64,000 bases of DNA, from positions 1,674,001 through 1,738,000 of the forward strand of contig NZ_LT629758.1 of NCBI RefSeq assembly GCF_900104725.1, written 5' to 3'. Shown piece after piece: positions 33,256-42,800 of this stretch (the first letter of the stretch is position 1; every line of letters begins with the position of its first letter). The notes beneath the pieces were generated by a model. It worked only from the letters and a program-made list of their open reading frames with translations. It had not been told where the DNA came from and made no database searches. The translations under genes and the position numbers were made by a program. Origin of the DNA: Actinoplanes derwentensis (GTDB lineage: Bacteria > Actinomycetota > Actinomycetes > Mycobacteriales > Micromonosporaceae).

Positions 33256-34368
33256 TCAGCTCGCGCCGAAGAACCGGCGGATGCTGCCGGCCACGATGTC
33301 GATCTGCTCGTCCGCCAGCTCCGGATGCAGGGGCAGCGACAGCACCCGGCGGCACAACTGTTCGGTGTGCGGCAGACTCCAGTGTTCCAAGCCGAGGCCT
33401 TTCTGCTGGTGCATCGGGATCGGCCAGGAGATCAGCGTCTCGATGCCGTCGGCGCGCAGATGTTCGGCGAGGCGGTCCCGGGCGTCGGTGGTGACCGGAT
33501 AGTTCTGGAACACGTCGTAGCGGCGGCCGTCGGCGTTCGGGCCGACCGGCAACTCCAGATCGGGTAGGTCGCTCAACTGCTCGTCGTAGCGCCGGGCCAG
33601 TTCCCGGCGGCGTTCGATCCACTGCGGCAGCCGGGCCAGCCGCCAGTCCAGGACGGCGGCGTGCAGGTTGTCCAGGCGGCAGTTGTAACCCCAGCCGTCG
33701 ATCTCGGCCTTGGCGACCCGGCCGTGGTCGCGCAGCCGCAGCAGCCGGTCGGCGAGCGGTTCGTCGTCGGTGAGGACCGCACCGCCGTCCCCGAACGCGC
33801 CGAGCAGCTTCGCCGGATAGAACGAATAGGTGCTGGCCAGCCCGAACGTACCGGCGGTCTGCCCGTCCAGGGTGGCGCCGAGCGCCTGCGCGGCGTCCTC
33901 CAGCACGGTGGCCCCGACCTCGCCGGCGAGATGCATGACCATGGGCATGTCCACGGTCCGCCCGTTCAGATGCACCGCGATGATCACTCTGGTTCGTTCG
34001 GTGATCTTCGCGGCCAGGTCGGCGGTGTCCATCAGATGGTCCGGGCCGATGTCGGCGAAGACCGGGGTGGCGCCACGCAGCACGAACGGCGAGACGGTGG
34101 CGATGAACGTGTGTGCCACCGTCACCACCTCGTCGCCGGGGCCGATGTCCAGGGCGTGCGCGAGCAGCCGCAGCCCGTCGGTGCAGTTGCTAACCCCGAC
34201 CGCCCGGCGTGAGGTGGTGAACTCCGCGAGGTTCTTCTCGAAGTCCGACAGTTGGTGGCGCAGCATGAGGTCACCGGCCGCGAGGGTGTCCTCGATGACG
34301 GGCAGCAGCTCACTGCGCTGCCGCCGCCACTGCTCGGGGTAGTCAACGAATTTGACTCGCCAGTCCAC
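33256..34368 (-). CDS. DegT/DnrJ/EryC1-type aminotransferase, copy 1
   Basis: 370 residues from the GTG at 34368, which has GGAGG upstream; the in-frame ATG at 34452 lies deep in the transketolase gene. Motifs: VGVSNCTDGLRLLAHALDI, VVTVAHTFIATVSP, VLEDAAQALGATLDG, and STYSFYPAKLLGAFGDGGAV with the PLP Lys (PAKLLG). It would transaminate a nucleotide-linked ketosugar, giving an amino sugar for the repeat unit. It lies directly after the split transketolase, which hints that the ketose could come from transketolase chemistry. Confidence 0.87.
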   Translation of the reverse strand: MDWRVKFVDYPEQWRRQRSELLPVIEDTLAAGDLMLRHQLSDFEKNLAEFTTSRRAVGVSNCTDGLRLLAHALDIGPGDEVVTVAHTFIATVSPFVLRGATPVFADIGPDHLMDTADLAAKITERTRVIIAVHLNGRTVDMPMVMHLAGEVGATVLEDAAQALGATLDGQTAGTFGLASTYSFYPAKLLGAFGDGGAVLTDDEPLADRLLRLRDHGRVAKAEIDGWGYNCRLDNLHAAVLDWRLARLPQWIERRRELARRYDEQLSDLPDLELPVGPNADGRRYDVFQNYPVTTDARDRLAEHLRADGIETLISWPIPMHQQKGLGLEHWSLPHTEQLCRRVLSLPLHPELADEQIDIVAGSIRRFFGAS

Positions 34369-35290
34369 GGTGGGCCTCCAGATGGTTACGGACCCGGCGC
34401 CGGATCGATTCCGGGTCCAGTTCGTACGCGCCACGCAGGTAGTCCTGGTCACCGACGACCGACATCGACTGGGCCGGCAGCGCGATCCGGACCAGCGGGG
34501 TGCCGGTCGCCGTTTCGGCCAGCACCTCGGCGATCGCGCTGCCCAGCCCGCCGACGATGGAGTGCTCCTCGACCGTGACGATCACCGAGTAGGCGTCGGC
34601 TGCCTCCCGGATCGGAAGAGTGTCGAGCGGGTCCAGCCACGGGAAACTGCGCACGTCGGCCCGGATGCCGTCGCTTTCCAGCAGCTCGGCGGCCTGGCAG
34701 ACGTTGCCGAGGATGGCGCCGGTGGAGCACAGCAGCACCTCGCCGCCGTGTGACAGCGGGATCGAGGCGCCACGGGGGGCGTCGACCGGGTGGGCGTGCA
34801 CCGTACGCTCGCCGGTCTTGCCCAGCCGCAGATAGGCCGGGCCGCCGCCGGCGAGCAGATCGGTGAGCACCGCCCCCACCTCGGCCGGGTCACCGGGCGC
34901 GGCCACCGCCATGCCCGGCAGCGCCCGCATGATCGCCAGATCCTCGGTGGCATGATGCGACATTCCCAGCGCGCCGTACGCCATCCCGCCGCCGACCGCG
35001 ACCACCGTCACGTCCGCGTGGTGATAGCAGATGTCGTTGCGGATCTGCTCCAGGCACCGCAGCGTCGGGAAGTTCGCGATCGAGTAGGTGAACACCCGCC
35101 CGCCCGCGAGGGCGATCCCGGCGGCCAGCCCGGCCATGTTCTGCTCGGCCACCCCGGCGTTCAGGAACTGCCCTGGCCGGACCGCGGCGAACTCGTCGAC
35201 CGCCCCGAACCCGAGATCCGCGGTGATCAGCACCAGATCCGGGTCGATCAGGGCGGCCGCCAGCAGCCCTGCGAAGAACCGGTCCCTCAT
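34343..35290 (-). CDS. Transketolase-like protein, C-terminal subunit
   Basis: 315 residues. LITADLGFGAVDEF, FLNAGVAEQNMAGLAAGIALAG with the catalytic Glu, and VEEHSIVGGLGSAIAEVL match the pyrimidine-binding and C-terminal domains of split transketolases. It pairs with the N-terminal subunit upstream, overlapping it by 4 bp. Housekeeping transketolase is a single chain; split pairs next to sugar genes usually serve specialised metabolites or surface glycans. Confidence 0.87.
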   Translation of the reverse strand: MRDRFFAGLLAAALIDPDLVLITADLGFGAVDEFAAVRPGQFLNAGVAEQNMAGLAAGIALAGGRVFTYSIANFPTLRCLEQIRNDICYHHADVTVVAVGGGMAYGALGMSHHATEDLAIMRALPGMAVAAPGDPAEVGAVLTDLLAGGGPAYLRLGKTGERTVHAHPVDAPRGASIPLSHGGEVLLCSTGAILGNVCQAAELLESDGIRADVRSFPWLDPLDTLPIREAADAYSVIVTVEEHSIVGGLGSAIAEVLAETATGTPLVRIALPAQSMSVVGDQDYLRGAYELDPESIRRRVRNHLEAHRGLASQIR

Positions 35291-36093
35291 CCGGTCCCCA
35301 CCTCGGCCAGCGCCCGTTCCAGTTCGTCGGCCGACGGCGGCCGATAGTGCCAGAGCACCTGGTTCTCCATGAACGAGACACCCTTGCCCTTGACCGTACG
35401 AGCCAGTACGCACCGTGGCCGGGCCCGGCCCGCCTCCCGCGGCACCCGCATGGTGGCGGCCAGCGCGTCGTGGTCGTGGCCGTCGATCTCGGCGACGTCC
35501 CAGCCGAACGACTCCCACTTGGCCGCGAACGGCTCCAACCGCAGCGTGTCCTCGGTGGTACCCATCGACTGCAGGCCGTTGCAGTCCACCACCGCGACCA
35601 GCAGGCCCAGCTCGTGATGCCCGGCGAACATGGCCGCCTCCCACACGCTGCCCTCGTCGCACTCACCGTCGCCGAGCAGTACGTAGGTGCGCCATTCCCG
35701 GCCCATCTGCCGGGCCCGCCACGCCAGCCCGGCACCGACCGGCAGGCCGTGCCCGAGCGAACCGGTGGACAGGTCGACGCCGGGCATGCCGACGTGACTG
35801 ACGTGCCCGGACAGGTAGGAGCCGTTCTGGTAGTGCCGGTGCAGCACCGCCGGGTCGAAGAAGCCACGTTCGGCCAGTACCGCGTACAGGGCGGCCCCGG
35901 CGTGGCCCTTGCTCATGATGAACCGGTCCCGGTCCGGCCAGTCCGGGTTCGCCGGGTCGACGCGCAGTACGTCGGCGTAGAGCACGGCGAGGATGTCGGC
36001 GCAGGACAACGCCGAGCCGATGTGTGAGCTGCGGCCGACGCTGGTCATGGTCAGCACGTGCCGGCGCACGGCGTTGGCCAATCGGGCGCTCAT
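35287..36093 (-). CDS. Transketolase-like protein, N-terminal subunit
   Basis: 268 residues. SVGRSSHIGSALSCADILAVLY, FIMSKGHAGAALYAVLAERG and YVLLGDGECDEGSVWEAAMFA carry the ThDP pyrophosphate motif (GDG to N); DLSTGSLGHGLPVGAGLA is also typical. The ATG at 36093 overlaps the methyltransferase stop by 4 bp. Together with the C-terminal subunit it should transfer a two-carbon ketol unit. The acceptor in glycan synthesis is unknown. Confidence 0.87.
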   Translation of the reverse strand: MSARLANAVRRHVLTMTSVGRSSHIGSALSCADILAVLYADVLRVDPANPDWPDRDRFIMSKGHAGAALYAVLAERGFFDPAVLHRHYQNGSYLSGHVSHVGMPGVDLSTGSLGHGLPVGAGLAWRARQMGREWRTYVLLGDGECDEGSVWEAAMFAGHHELGLLVAVVDCNGLQSMGTTEDTLRLEPFAAKWESFGWDVAEIDGHDHDALAATMRVPREAGRARPRCVLARTVKGKGVSFMENQVLWHYRPPSADELERALAEVGTG

Positions 36094-36830
36094 AATATGC
36101 AATATCCGATGTAGGGGTCGAAATCGAACCGACGCAACTCCAGCGAATTGATCCCCACCTCGTCCAGCACCGCTGTCGTCTCGCCCGGCCACAGCGGATT
36201 GTCCAGCTCGTCGAAGGCCAGGACCGCGCCCTTCGGCATCCGGGGCAGCAGGTGCCGCAGCGCCGCCACCGTCGGCTCGTACAGGTCCAGGTCCAGGAAC
36301 AGCAGGCTGATCACCAAGTGCGGGTTGTCGGCCACGAACGACGGGATGGTCTCGGTGACGTCACCGCGGATCAGCCGGGCCTTCGGCAGGTGGCCGAGGA
36401 AACGGTCGCTGTCGTAGATCTCCAGCAGCTTCGACAACTCGTCGTAACTGTTCGAGGCCAGATCCCCGGCCCGTGCCCCGGTCGTCTCCGGCCGATCCCG
36501 CTCACCCACCTCGGGGAACCCGCCGAACGAGTCGAAACCGTAGAGCCGCCGCGTCAGGTTGGTCGGCTCCAGTGCGGCACTGAGCTGCGCGAACGTCATG
36601 AAGCTACTGCCCCGGAACACGCCGCACTCGACGATCGAACCCTTCACCGGCAGGGCCAGTTTGAACAACTCGTACAGGGCCGCGAACCGGGTCACCTGGG
36701 CGCGCCGGGCGTACCGGGCCAGGTTGGCGAGGCGTGTCGGCAGGTCGTCGACACTGCCCGCGAAGACTTTGGCGATCGCCGCCGGCACCCGCCGTTCCGC
36801 GTCGGTCTGCAGAGCACCCGGACTGGTCAC
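36090..36830 (-). CDS. TylF/MycF-like O-methyltransferase
   Basis: 246 residues from the GTG at 36830 (GTGA overlap with the kinase gene, and GGAGG upstream). GSIVECGVFRGSSFMTFAQLS is the SAM-binding strand, RLYGFDSFGGFPEV the next, and LLFLDLDLYEPTVAALR supplies the Asp metal ligands of Mg-dependent macrocin-type methyltransferases. It probably methylates a sugar hydroxyl, here of the polysaccharide repeat unit, though formyl-type sugar tailoring cannot be excluded. Confidence 0.85.
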   Translation of the reverse strand: MTSPGALQTDAERRVPAAIAKVFAGSVDDLPTRLANLARYARRAQVTRFAALYELFKLALPVKGSIVECGVFRGSSFMTFAQLSAALEPTNLTRRLYGFDSFGGFPEVGERDRPETTGARAGDLASNSYDELSKLLEIYDSDRFLGHLPKARLIRGDVTETIPSFVADNPHLVISLLFLDLDLYEPTVAALRHLLPRMPKGAVLAFDELDNPLWPGETTAVLDEVGINSLELRRFDFDPYIGYCIL

Positions 36831-38221
36831 GCCGCCACCTCCAGAGACATCCGGCCCCACCAGCGCTTCTCGGAGGGCTGCGGACGGGTGTACTCGTCGA
36901 AACCGGGCGTGGCGTCCGGATCCCGGCGCGGCACCATGTTCAGCACACAACCCAGCAGGGACGCGTTGACCGCGTGCAGCGCCCGTACCGCCGCGGTGAC
37001 CTGGTTGTTGGTGGTCCTGCGGGACCGGACCACGAGCAGCGTGCCGTCGGCACGAGCCGCCACCACCTCACCGTCGGTGACCGGTAGCAGCGGCGGGCAG
37101 TCAAAGATCACCACGTCGAAACGGCGGCGCACCTCGTCGACCACCTCGGTCATCCGGGGCGAACTCAGCAGCTCACTGGGGTTGGGCGGCGGCGTCCCAC
37201 CGGCCAGGAGCCACAGACCCACACCCCACGGTTGTATGGCCTGATCAAGGTTGGCCGACCCGTTCAGCACATTGCTCAGCCCGGTCTGGCCGTCCAGTCC
37301 GAGGAACCGGCCCAGCCGGGGACGGCGCAGTTCGGCGTCCACCACCAGCACCCGCTGACCGGTCTCGGCGAACAACAGCGCCAGACTGCACACGATCGCC
37401 GACCGCCCTTCCCGCGGCACCGCACTGGTCACCGCAAGGGTCTTCAGCGAACTCCCGGCGGCTGCCGACTGCAGCAGCGTGCGGACCTGGCGCAACGCCT
37501 CGGTGCGCGCCGACGTGCCCGGCGACACGAACGGCCCGGACACCGAGGGCGCGCGGGCGTCCTCGGGCACCCGGGCCAGCACCGGCACGGCCGCCAGCTC
37601 CCGCAGCGAGTCCGCGGACCGCACGGTGTGGTCGGAGATCTCCCGGACCACCGCCGAACCGGCGCCGACGATCAGCCCGGCCATCAGCGCCAGGGCGTAG
37701 TTGTCGACCGGGCGCGGCGCCACCGGGTCGGGCATCATCCGGGGCCCGTCGACCACCTCGACCCGGATCACCGGTTCACCGCCGGGCTGTGTCTCCAGGT
37801 TCTCCACCGTGGCCTTGAACAGCACCGCGAGCTTCTGGGCCAGCAGCATGCCCCGGTCCGGCGAGGTGTCCTCCACGGTGACCTCCATCAGGACGGTGTC
37901 GGCGATGGTCTCGGCGGAGATCCGGTCGCCGATCAGGTCGGGGCTCAGGTTCACCCCCGGCACGGCGGCCAGCGGGACCTCGATCTCCTCACTGGTCAGC
38001 AGCTCGGCGTAGGTGGCGAGCCGCCCGGAGGAGAACATGCTGCCCGGGTAGAGCTCGGCGGCCTCGGCCATCGGCGCGGTGAAGAAGAACGTGACCCGGG
38101 CGGCGTGCACCGGCGTGGTCCGGACGTTCACCACCAGTGCCACGCCCAGCGCGACGACGACCGACCCCACCAGCAGCCACCAATGTCTCTTGGCCACACG
38201 GAGGTAGTCGCGTAGGCCCAT
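36827..38221 (-). CDS. Wzz/BY-kinase-like chain-length protein with Arg in the Walker A motif
   Basis: 464 residues. Helix 1 at 13-33 (HWWLLVGSVVVALGVALVV), a Wzz-type extracytoplasmic domain, helix 2 near 178-195, then a cytoplasmic CpsD-like ATPase domain. Walker A reads TSAVPREGRSAIV: the usual Pro-Gly-x-Gly-Lys-Ser becomes Pro-Arg-Glu-Gly-Arg-Ser, so the phosphate-binding Lys is Arg. Walker A' (VLVVDAELRRPRL) and Walker B (VVIFDCPPLLPV) are intact. The C-terminal tail has one Tyr only (FDEYTRPQ) instead of a Tyr cluster. It may control chain length without normal autokinase activity. First gene of the ten-gene operon. Confidence 0.85.
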   Translation of the reverse strand: MGLRDYLRVAKRHWWLLVGSVVVALGVALVVNVRTTPVHAARVTFFFTAPMAEAAELYPGSMFSSGRLATYAELLTSEEIEVPLAAVPGVNLSPDLIGDRISAETIADTVLMEVTVEDTSPDRGMLLAQKLAVLFKATVENLETQPGGEPVIRVEVVDGPRMMPDPVAPRPVDNYALALMAGLIVGAGSAVVREISDHTVRSADSLRELAAVPVLARVPEDARAPSVSGPFVSPGTSARTEALRQVRTLLQSAAAGSSLKTLAVTSAVPREGRSAIVCSLALLFAETGQRVLVVDAELRRPRLGRFLGLDGQTGLSNVLNGSANLDQAIQPWGVGLWLLAGGTPPPNPSELLSSPRMTEVVDEVRRRFDVVIFDCPPLLPVTDGEVVAARADGTLLVVRSRRTTNNQVTAAVRALHAVNASLLGCVLNMVPRRDPDATPGFDEYTRPQPSEKRWWGRMSLEVAA

Positions 38222-38307
38222 GCGAAGACCCTAGGGTGATATCGGACATGCCTGGTGAGTATATAAAAATCACTCTTTGGGGGGATCGGCGCTGATAACC
38301 TGCCGAC
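38222..38307. promoter_or_regulatory. Divergent promoter region of the polysaccharide locus
   Basis: An AT-rich island in GC-rich DNA. Minus strand: TATACT at 38263-38258 is a perfect -10 for the ten-gene operon, 37 bp before its start. Plus strand: TAACCT at 38296-38301 ends 6 nt before the GTG of the CapD-like gene, a leaderless layout. GTGA (38255) and TCAC (38269) flank the TATATAAAAA core. No clear -35 boxes, so an activator may be needed. Confidence 0.5.
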
Positions 38308-39804
38308 GTGCCAGCCGCCCTGCCGTTCCGGCGCCCGATGCCGCCGATCTACGCGGCGATCGCGCTGGCGTTCGGCGTCCGGTTCGTGCGCTCGCGGCGC
38401 CGACGTCGCCACCGGCGTTCGGACGACCGGGTGGTCCTGTTCGGGGCGGGTCGGGCCGGCACTCTGCTGCTGCGGTCCATGCTCACCGACCCGGACTGGC
38501 GCTGCCGGCCGGTCGGGCTGCTCGACGACGACCCCGGTAAACACCGGCGGCGGTTGCACGGCGTGCCGATCCTGGGCGGACGCGACGACATCGGGACCGT
38601 GCTCCGGCGTACCCACGCGGGGACCTTGATCTTCGCCGTCGCCAACGCGGGAGCCGACCTGGTCCGCGACGTCCGGGAGAGAACCGTCGCGGCGGGCGCC
38701 GAGTTCAAGGTGGTGCCGTCGGTGACCGAACTGCTGGACCATCCGGTCGCCGTCGACGACATCCGGGACGTGCAGGTCGCCGACCTGCTCGGCCGCCACC
38801 AGATCGACACCGGCCTGGACGGCGTCGCCGGGTTCCTGACCGGCCGGCGGGTGCTGGTCACCGGGGCCGGTGGCTCGATCGGTTCCGAACTGTGCCGGCA
38901 GATCCACCGCTTCCACCCGGCCGAACTGATCATGCTGGATCGCGATGAATCGGCGCTCCAGGCCACCCAGCTCTCCATCGACGCCCGGGCCGGCATCGAC
39001 GACCCGTCGATCGTGCTGGCCGATCTGCGCGACGCCGCCCACCTGCGGCAGATCTTCCACAGCCGCCGTCCCGAGGTGGTCTTCCACGCCGCCGCCCTCA
39101 AACACCTGGCACTGCTGCAACGGTTCCCCGGCGAGGCGTTCAAGACCAACGTGCTCGGTACCCTCAACATGCTGGCCGCCGCCGAGGGTGTGCAACGGTT
39201 CGTCAACATCTCCACCGACAAGGCCGCCGACCCGACGAGCGTCCTCGGCTACTCCAAACGCGTCACCGAACGCCTCACCGCCTGGACCGCCGGACGCCAT
39301 CCCGGCACGTTCCTGAGCGTCCGGTTCGGCAACGTGCTCGGCAGCCGCGGCTCGGTCTTCACCACGTTCACCGCGCAGATCGCCGACGGCGGCCCGGTCA
39401 CCGTCACCCACCCCGATGTGACCAGATATTTCATGACCGTCCAGGAGGCGGTGCACCTGGTCGTGCAGGCCGCCGCGATCGGCCGCGACGGCGAGGCCCT
39501 GGTCCTGGACATGGGGGAGCCGGTGCGGATCGCCGAGGTGGCCCGGCAGATGGTCGAACTCCGGCCGCATCCGGTGGACATCCGCTACACCGGGCTGCGG
39601 CCGGGCGAGAAACTGACCGAGACCCTGTTCGGGGCCGGGGAAGTCGACACGCGGCCGTTCCACCCGCTGATCTCTCACGTCGAAGTCCCGGCACTGAGCG
39701 CGGCGGACGTCGCCCGGTACGACCCGGACGGCGCCCCGGAGAACACCGCCGCGGGCCTGGCCGAACTGTGCGCGCTGCCGTCGCTAACCGGTGCGGGCGG
39801 GTAA
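38308..39804 (+). CDS. CapD/WbpM-like nucleotide-sugar 4,6-dehydratase
   Basis: 498 residues. Residues 45-155 form a CoA-binding-like Rossmann module (VVLFGAGRAGTLLL), residues 180-490 the SDR domain (VLVTGAGGSIGSELC). FVNISTDKAADPTSVLGYSKR holds the catalytic Thr-Asp-Lys; the position filled by Met in PglF-type enzymes (or Tyr in other SDRs) is Leu here. The four-helix membrane domain of WbpM is reduced to one weak N-terminal segment. It should make a UDP-4-keto-6-deoxy sugar, the natural substrate for the two DegT enzymes across the divergent promoter. Confidence 0.85.
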   Translation: MPAALPFRRPMPPIYAAIALAFGVRFVRSRRRRRHRRSDDRVVLFGAGRAGTLLLRSMLTDPDWRCRPVGLLDDDPGKHRRRLHGVPILGGRDDIGTVLRRTHAGTLIFAVANAGADLVRDVRERTVAAGAEFKVVPSVTELLDHPVAVDDIRDVQVADLLGRHQIDTGLDGVAGFLTGRRVLVTGAGGSIGSELCRQIHRFHPAELIMLDRDESALQATQLSIDARAGIDDPSIVLADLRDAAHLRQIFHSRRPEVVFHAAALKHLALLQRFPGEAFKTNVLGTLNMLAAAEGVQRFVNISTDKAADPTSVLGYSKRVTERLTAWTAGRHPGTFLSVRFGNVLGSRGSVFTTFTAQIADGGPVTVTHPDVTRYFMTVQEAVHLVVQAAAIGRDGEALVLDMGEPVRIAEVARQMVELRPHPVDIRYTGLRPGEKLTETLFGAGEVDTRPFHPLISHVEVPALSAADVARYDPDGAPENTAAGLAELCALPSLTGAGG

Positions 39805-42800
39805 CTCCAGCGCCCGCACCGGCGCCCGGTCGGACAGCACCATCCGTGGCGTGCCGGCCGCCAGTTCCAGGGCCGAGCGCAGCCGTTCCTCCTCCCGGTC
39901 CCGGTCGCGGTACCAGGCGACCGACCAGATCCGGTGCAGCTTCCAGCCCAGATCAGCCAGCACCTGACCGCTCAGCCGGTCCCTGTCTCGGGCCGCCGAA
40001 CAACCCGCGTACGCCGGGCCGTCACAGCGGATGCCGAGAGCGAAACCGGCGTCCGCAATCCCCGGCGTGCGTACCCCGATGTCGACCCGGCCGCCCGCCG
40101 AACCCAATGCCGGAACCGCTGGATAACCCCAGGACCGGACGGTCGCCAGCACCGACTCGGCGAACGGGCCACCCGGCCCGGCCGTGGTCTCGGCCGGGAT
40201 CGCCCCGTGCTCGGCGTACTCCAGGTAACCCGCGAGCAGCCGGACACCCTCGTTCTCGGTCACCGGCACGTCCCGCGCGCTGATCGACGTCACGATCTCC
40301 ACCCGGTAGCGGGCCCGGGTGATCGCCACGTTCAGTCGCCGCCAGCCGTTCGGCCTGTTCAGCGCCCCGAAATTAGCGCTGATCTTGCCGGTCTCGTCGT
40401 AGCCGTACCCGATCGAGAAGATCATCACGTCGCGTTCGTCGCCCTGCACCGTCTCCAGGCTCTTCACGAAGAAACCGTGCAGCCGATCGTCGTCGAACAG
40501 GCGCCCCGGTGCCATCGCGGCCAGAGCCTTGTCGATCGCCTCGGCCTGCGCCACCGAGAACGTGACCACCCCCAGCGACAGCCCCGGCCGGGTGCTGAAG
40601 TGATGCAGGATCCGCTCGGCCACCCGGTGCGCCTCGACCGGGTTGTCCCGCGCGCCACTGCGCCGGTAGACCCCCTCGGCCGGGATCAGCGCCACCCCGG
40701 TGTCCGCCCCGGCCGGTGTCGCGCTCGGGAAGACACTGAGCCGGTCCTGGTAGAACTCCCGGTTGGAGAACGCGATCAGCGCCTCGTGCCGACTGCGGTA
40801 ATGCCAGTTCAAGCCCAGGCTTGTGAACGCGCCACAGCCCTTGGCCAGCTCCAGCACCGACTGGAAGTCCAGCACCGGTAGTTCGGTGCCGGGTTCGTCG
40901 GGCGTACCGGCGGCCCGGTCGAAGAACGACGTCGGCGGCAACTGCCGCTCGTCACCGGCGGTGATCAGCGCCGCACCCCGGTAGACACAGTTGATCGCGT
41001 CGGCCGGGGTCACCTGCGACGCCTCGTCGAAGATCACCACGTCGAAACGGATGTCCGGCGGCAACGACTGGCTGACCGTCAACGGCGACATCAGGAAACA
41101 CGGCCGCAGCCCGAGGACCAGCTCCCGGGCCTGCCCGATCAGCTCCCGCACCGGCAGATGACGGCTGGCCTTCATCGCCTCCCGGCGGATCAGCTCGGCG
41201 CCGGGGGAGTCGGCGGCCGGACGGCGCGACACCACGGCCCGCTCGATGTCGGCGGACGCCGCCGACCCCAGCCGCAGATCCCGGGTCGCGAAATCGGCCG
41301 CCAGCCGATCCCGGTCCGACGCCCGCCACGGGCGCAGCCGCTGGTCGGACTGGATGACCGCGTCCGCCCACGACCGGAAGAACGCGCGCTCGACCGCCGG
41401 GCGCACCTGGTCGGCGGGGACCGCCCGGTCGGCACAGAACTCGATCACACCGTCCAGGCCGTACCCGCTGAGCACCGCCCGGGCGTCCTGCGCGGCGAAC
41501 CACTCCTCCTGGCCGCCCGCGTCGGCCCGGATCTCCTCCAGGAACCCGCGAGCCCGTTCGTGGTCACCGAGCCGGGACTCCAGGTCCGGTCGCCGGGCCG
41601 GGGCGAACGCCTCCAGCACCGCCTCGCGGGCCGCCGTCCACTGCTCGGCCAGCCGGTTCAGTCCGGCGATCGGCCGCAGATCACGCAACTCCCCGGCGTG
41701 GGCGTCCGACAGCGGCTGCTCCTGCCCGGTCAGCAGCCGACGCGCGGTCGCCGTCCAGTCCAGGGCGGCGGCCAAGGCTTTCTCGTCGGTGTCCGCACCC
41801 TGAAACGCCTCGCCGAACACCGTTGCGTAGTCGGCCGCCCGCTCGTCCATCGCCGTCTCGGCCCGCGCCACCTCCTGACGCAGCCGGCCCAGATGCGAGA
41901 CCTCGGCGAAGTCCAGGTGGTGTCCGGTCGCCGCGTCGTAGGCGCGGACCACGGTGGCCACCGCGGCCAGGGCGGTGCCGTGCGCGCGCAGCCACTCGAC
42001 AGCCGTGTCGATGCTGCCGGTGAGCAGTTCCGGGGGACCCGGACGGCTGCCGAGAACCGCGTCCCGGGCGGTGGTGGCGAGCCGGATCAGGTCCGAGTCC
42101 GGGCGTGGCGAGCACAGATAGGCCGCCACCGCCCCGATCGACGCCACCGGCGCCATCCGCAGTCCCGCGTCGACCACCTGCAGCGCCTCCGACACGGCGG
42201 CGAAGTCGGTGCCCGGGCCCTGCCAGTACCGGCCGAGCACGCTGCCGTACGCCTGCTCGGCCGCGGCCAGGTCGAGCCGGGCCCGCTGCCACGCCACCGC
42301 CGTCTCCAACCGCGGCAGAGCATCCCGGACCGAAGCGGTGGGCAGCACGAACGTGGCCACCACCCGCTTGTCCCGGCGGTATCCGCCGAGCATCCGCCGC
42401 CAGCCCCGGTGCACCCGGGCGAACCGGTCGGCCAGCTCGTCGACCGGCTGGGTGAGAATCGCCTCGGCGAAGAACGGCCGGGCCCGCACCTCGGCCGCCA
42501 CCAGGTTCTCCAGCGACCGGCGCAGCACCTGCGCGCCGGTCGCCACAGTCGCGGCGGTCCCCGGCCCGAACCAGAACGGCTCCGGCCGGTTGCGCCGGGC
42601 CCCCAGTTCGGCGAGGGCCGCGATCCGGCCGATGTCGGCGACCGCGACCGCGTTCGGCAGGCCGAGCTTCGCGGTCACCCGGTCGACCGCGCCGCGATGC
42701 TTCTCCAGGGCGTCGGCGGCCTCGGTGCATTCCCGGGCCTGCCGGTCGGCCTCGGCCGCGGTCAGCCGGTTCAGGTCCACCGGCGCCGGAGTCAGGCCGG

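Noticed and set aside
34343..36093. 1-deoxyxylulose-5-phosphate synthase split in two
   Set aside because: The motifs are of split transketolases and the subunit boundary and neighbours are those of sugar clusters; no isoprenoid genes adjoin.
37232..38215. Plus-strand ORF of 327 codons opposite the BY-kinase-like gene
   Set aside because: His/Arg/Gly-rich shadow of a frame with transmembrane and Walker motifs.
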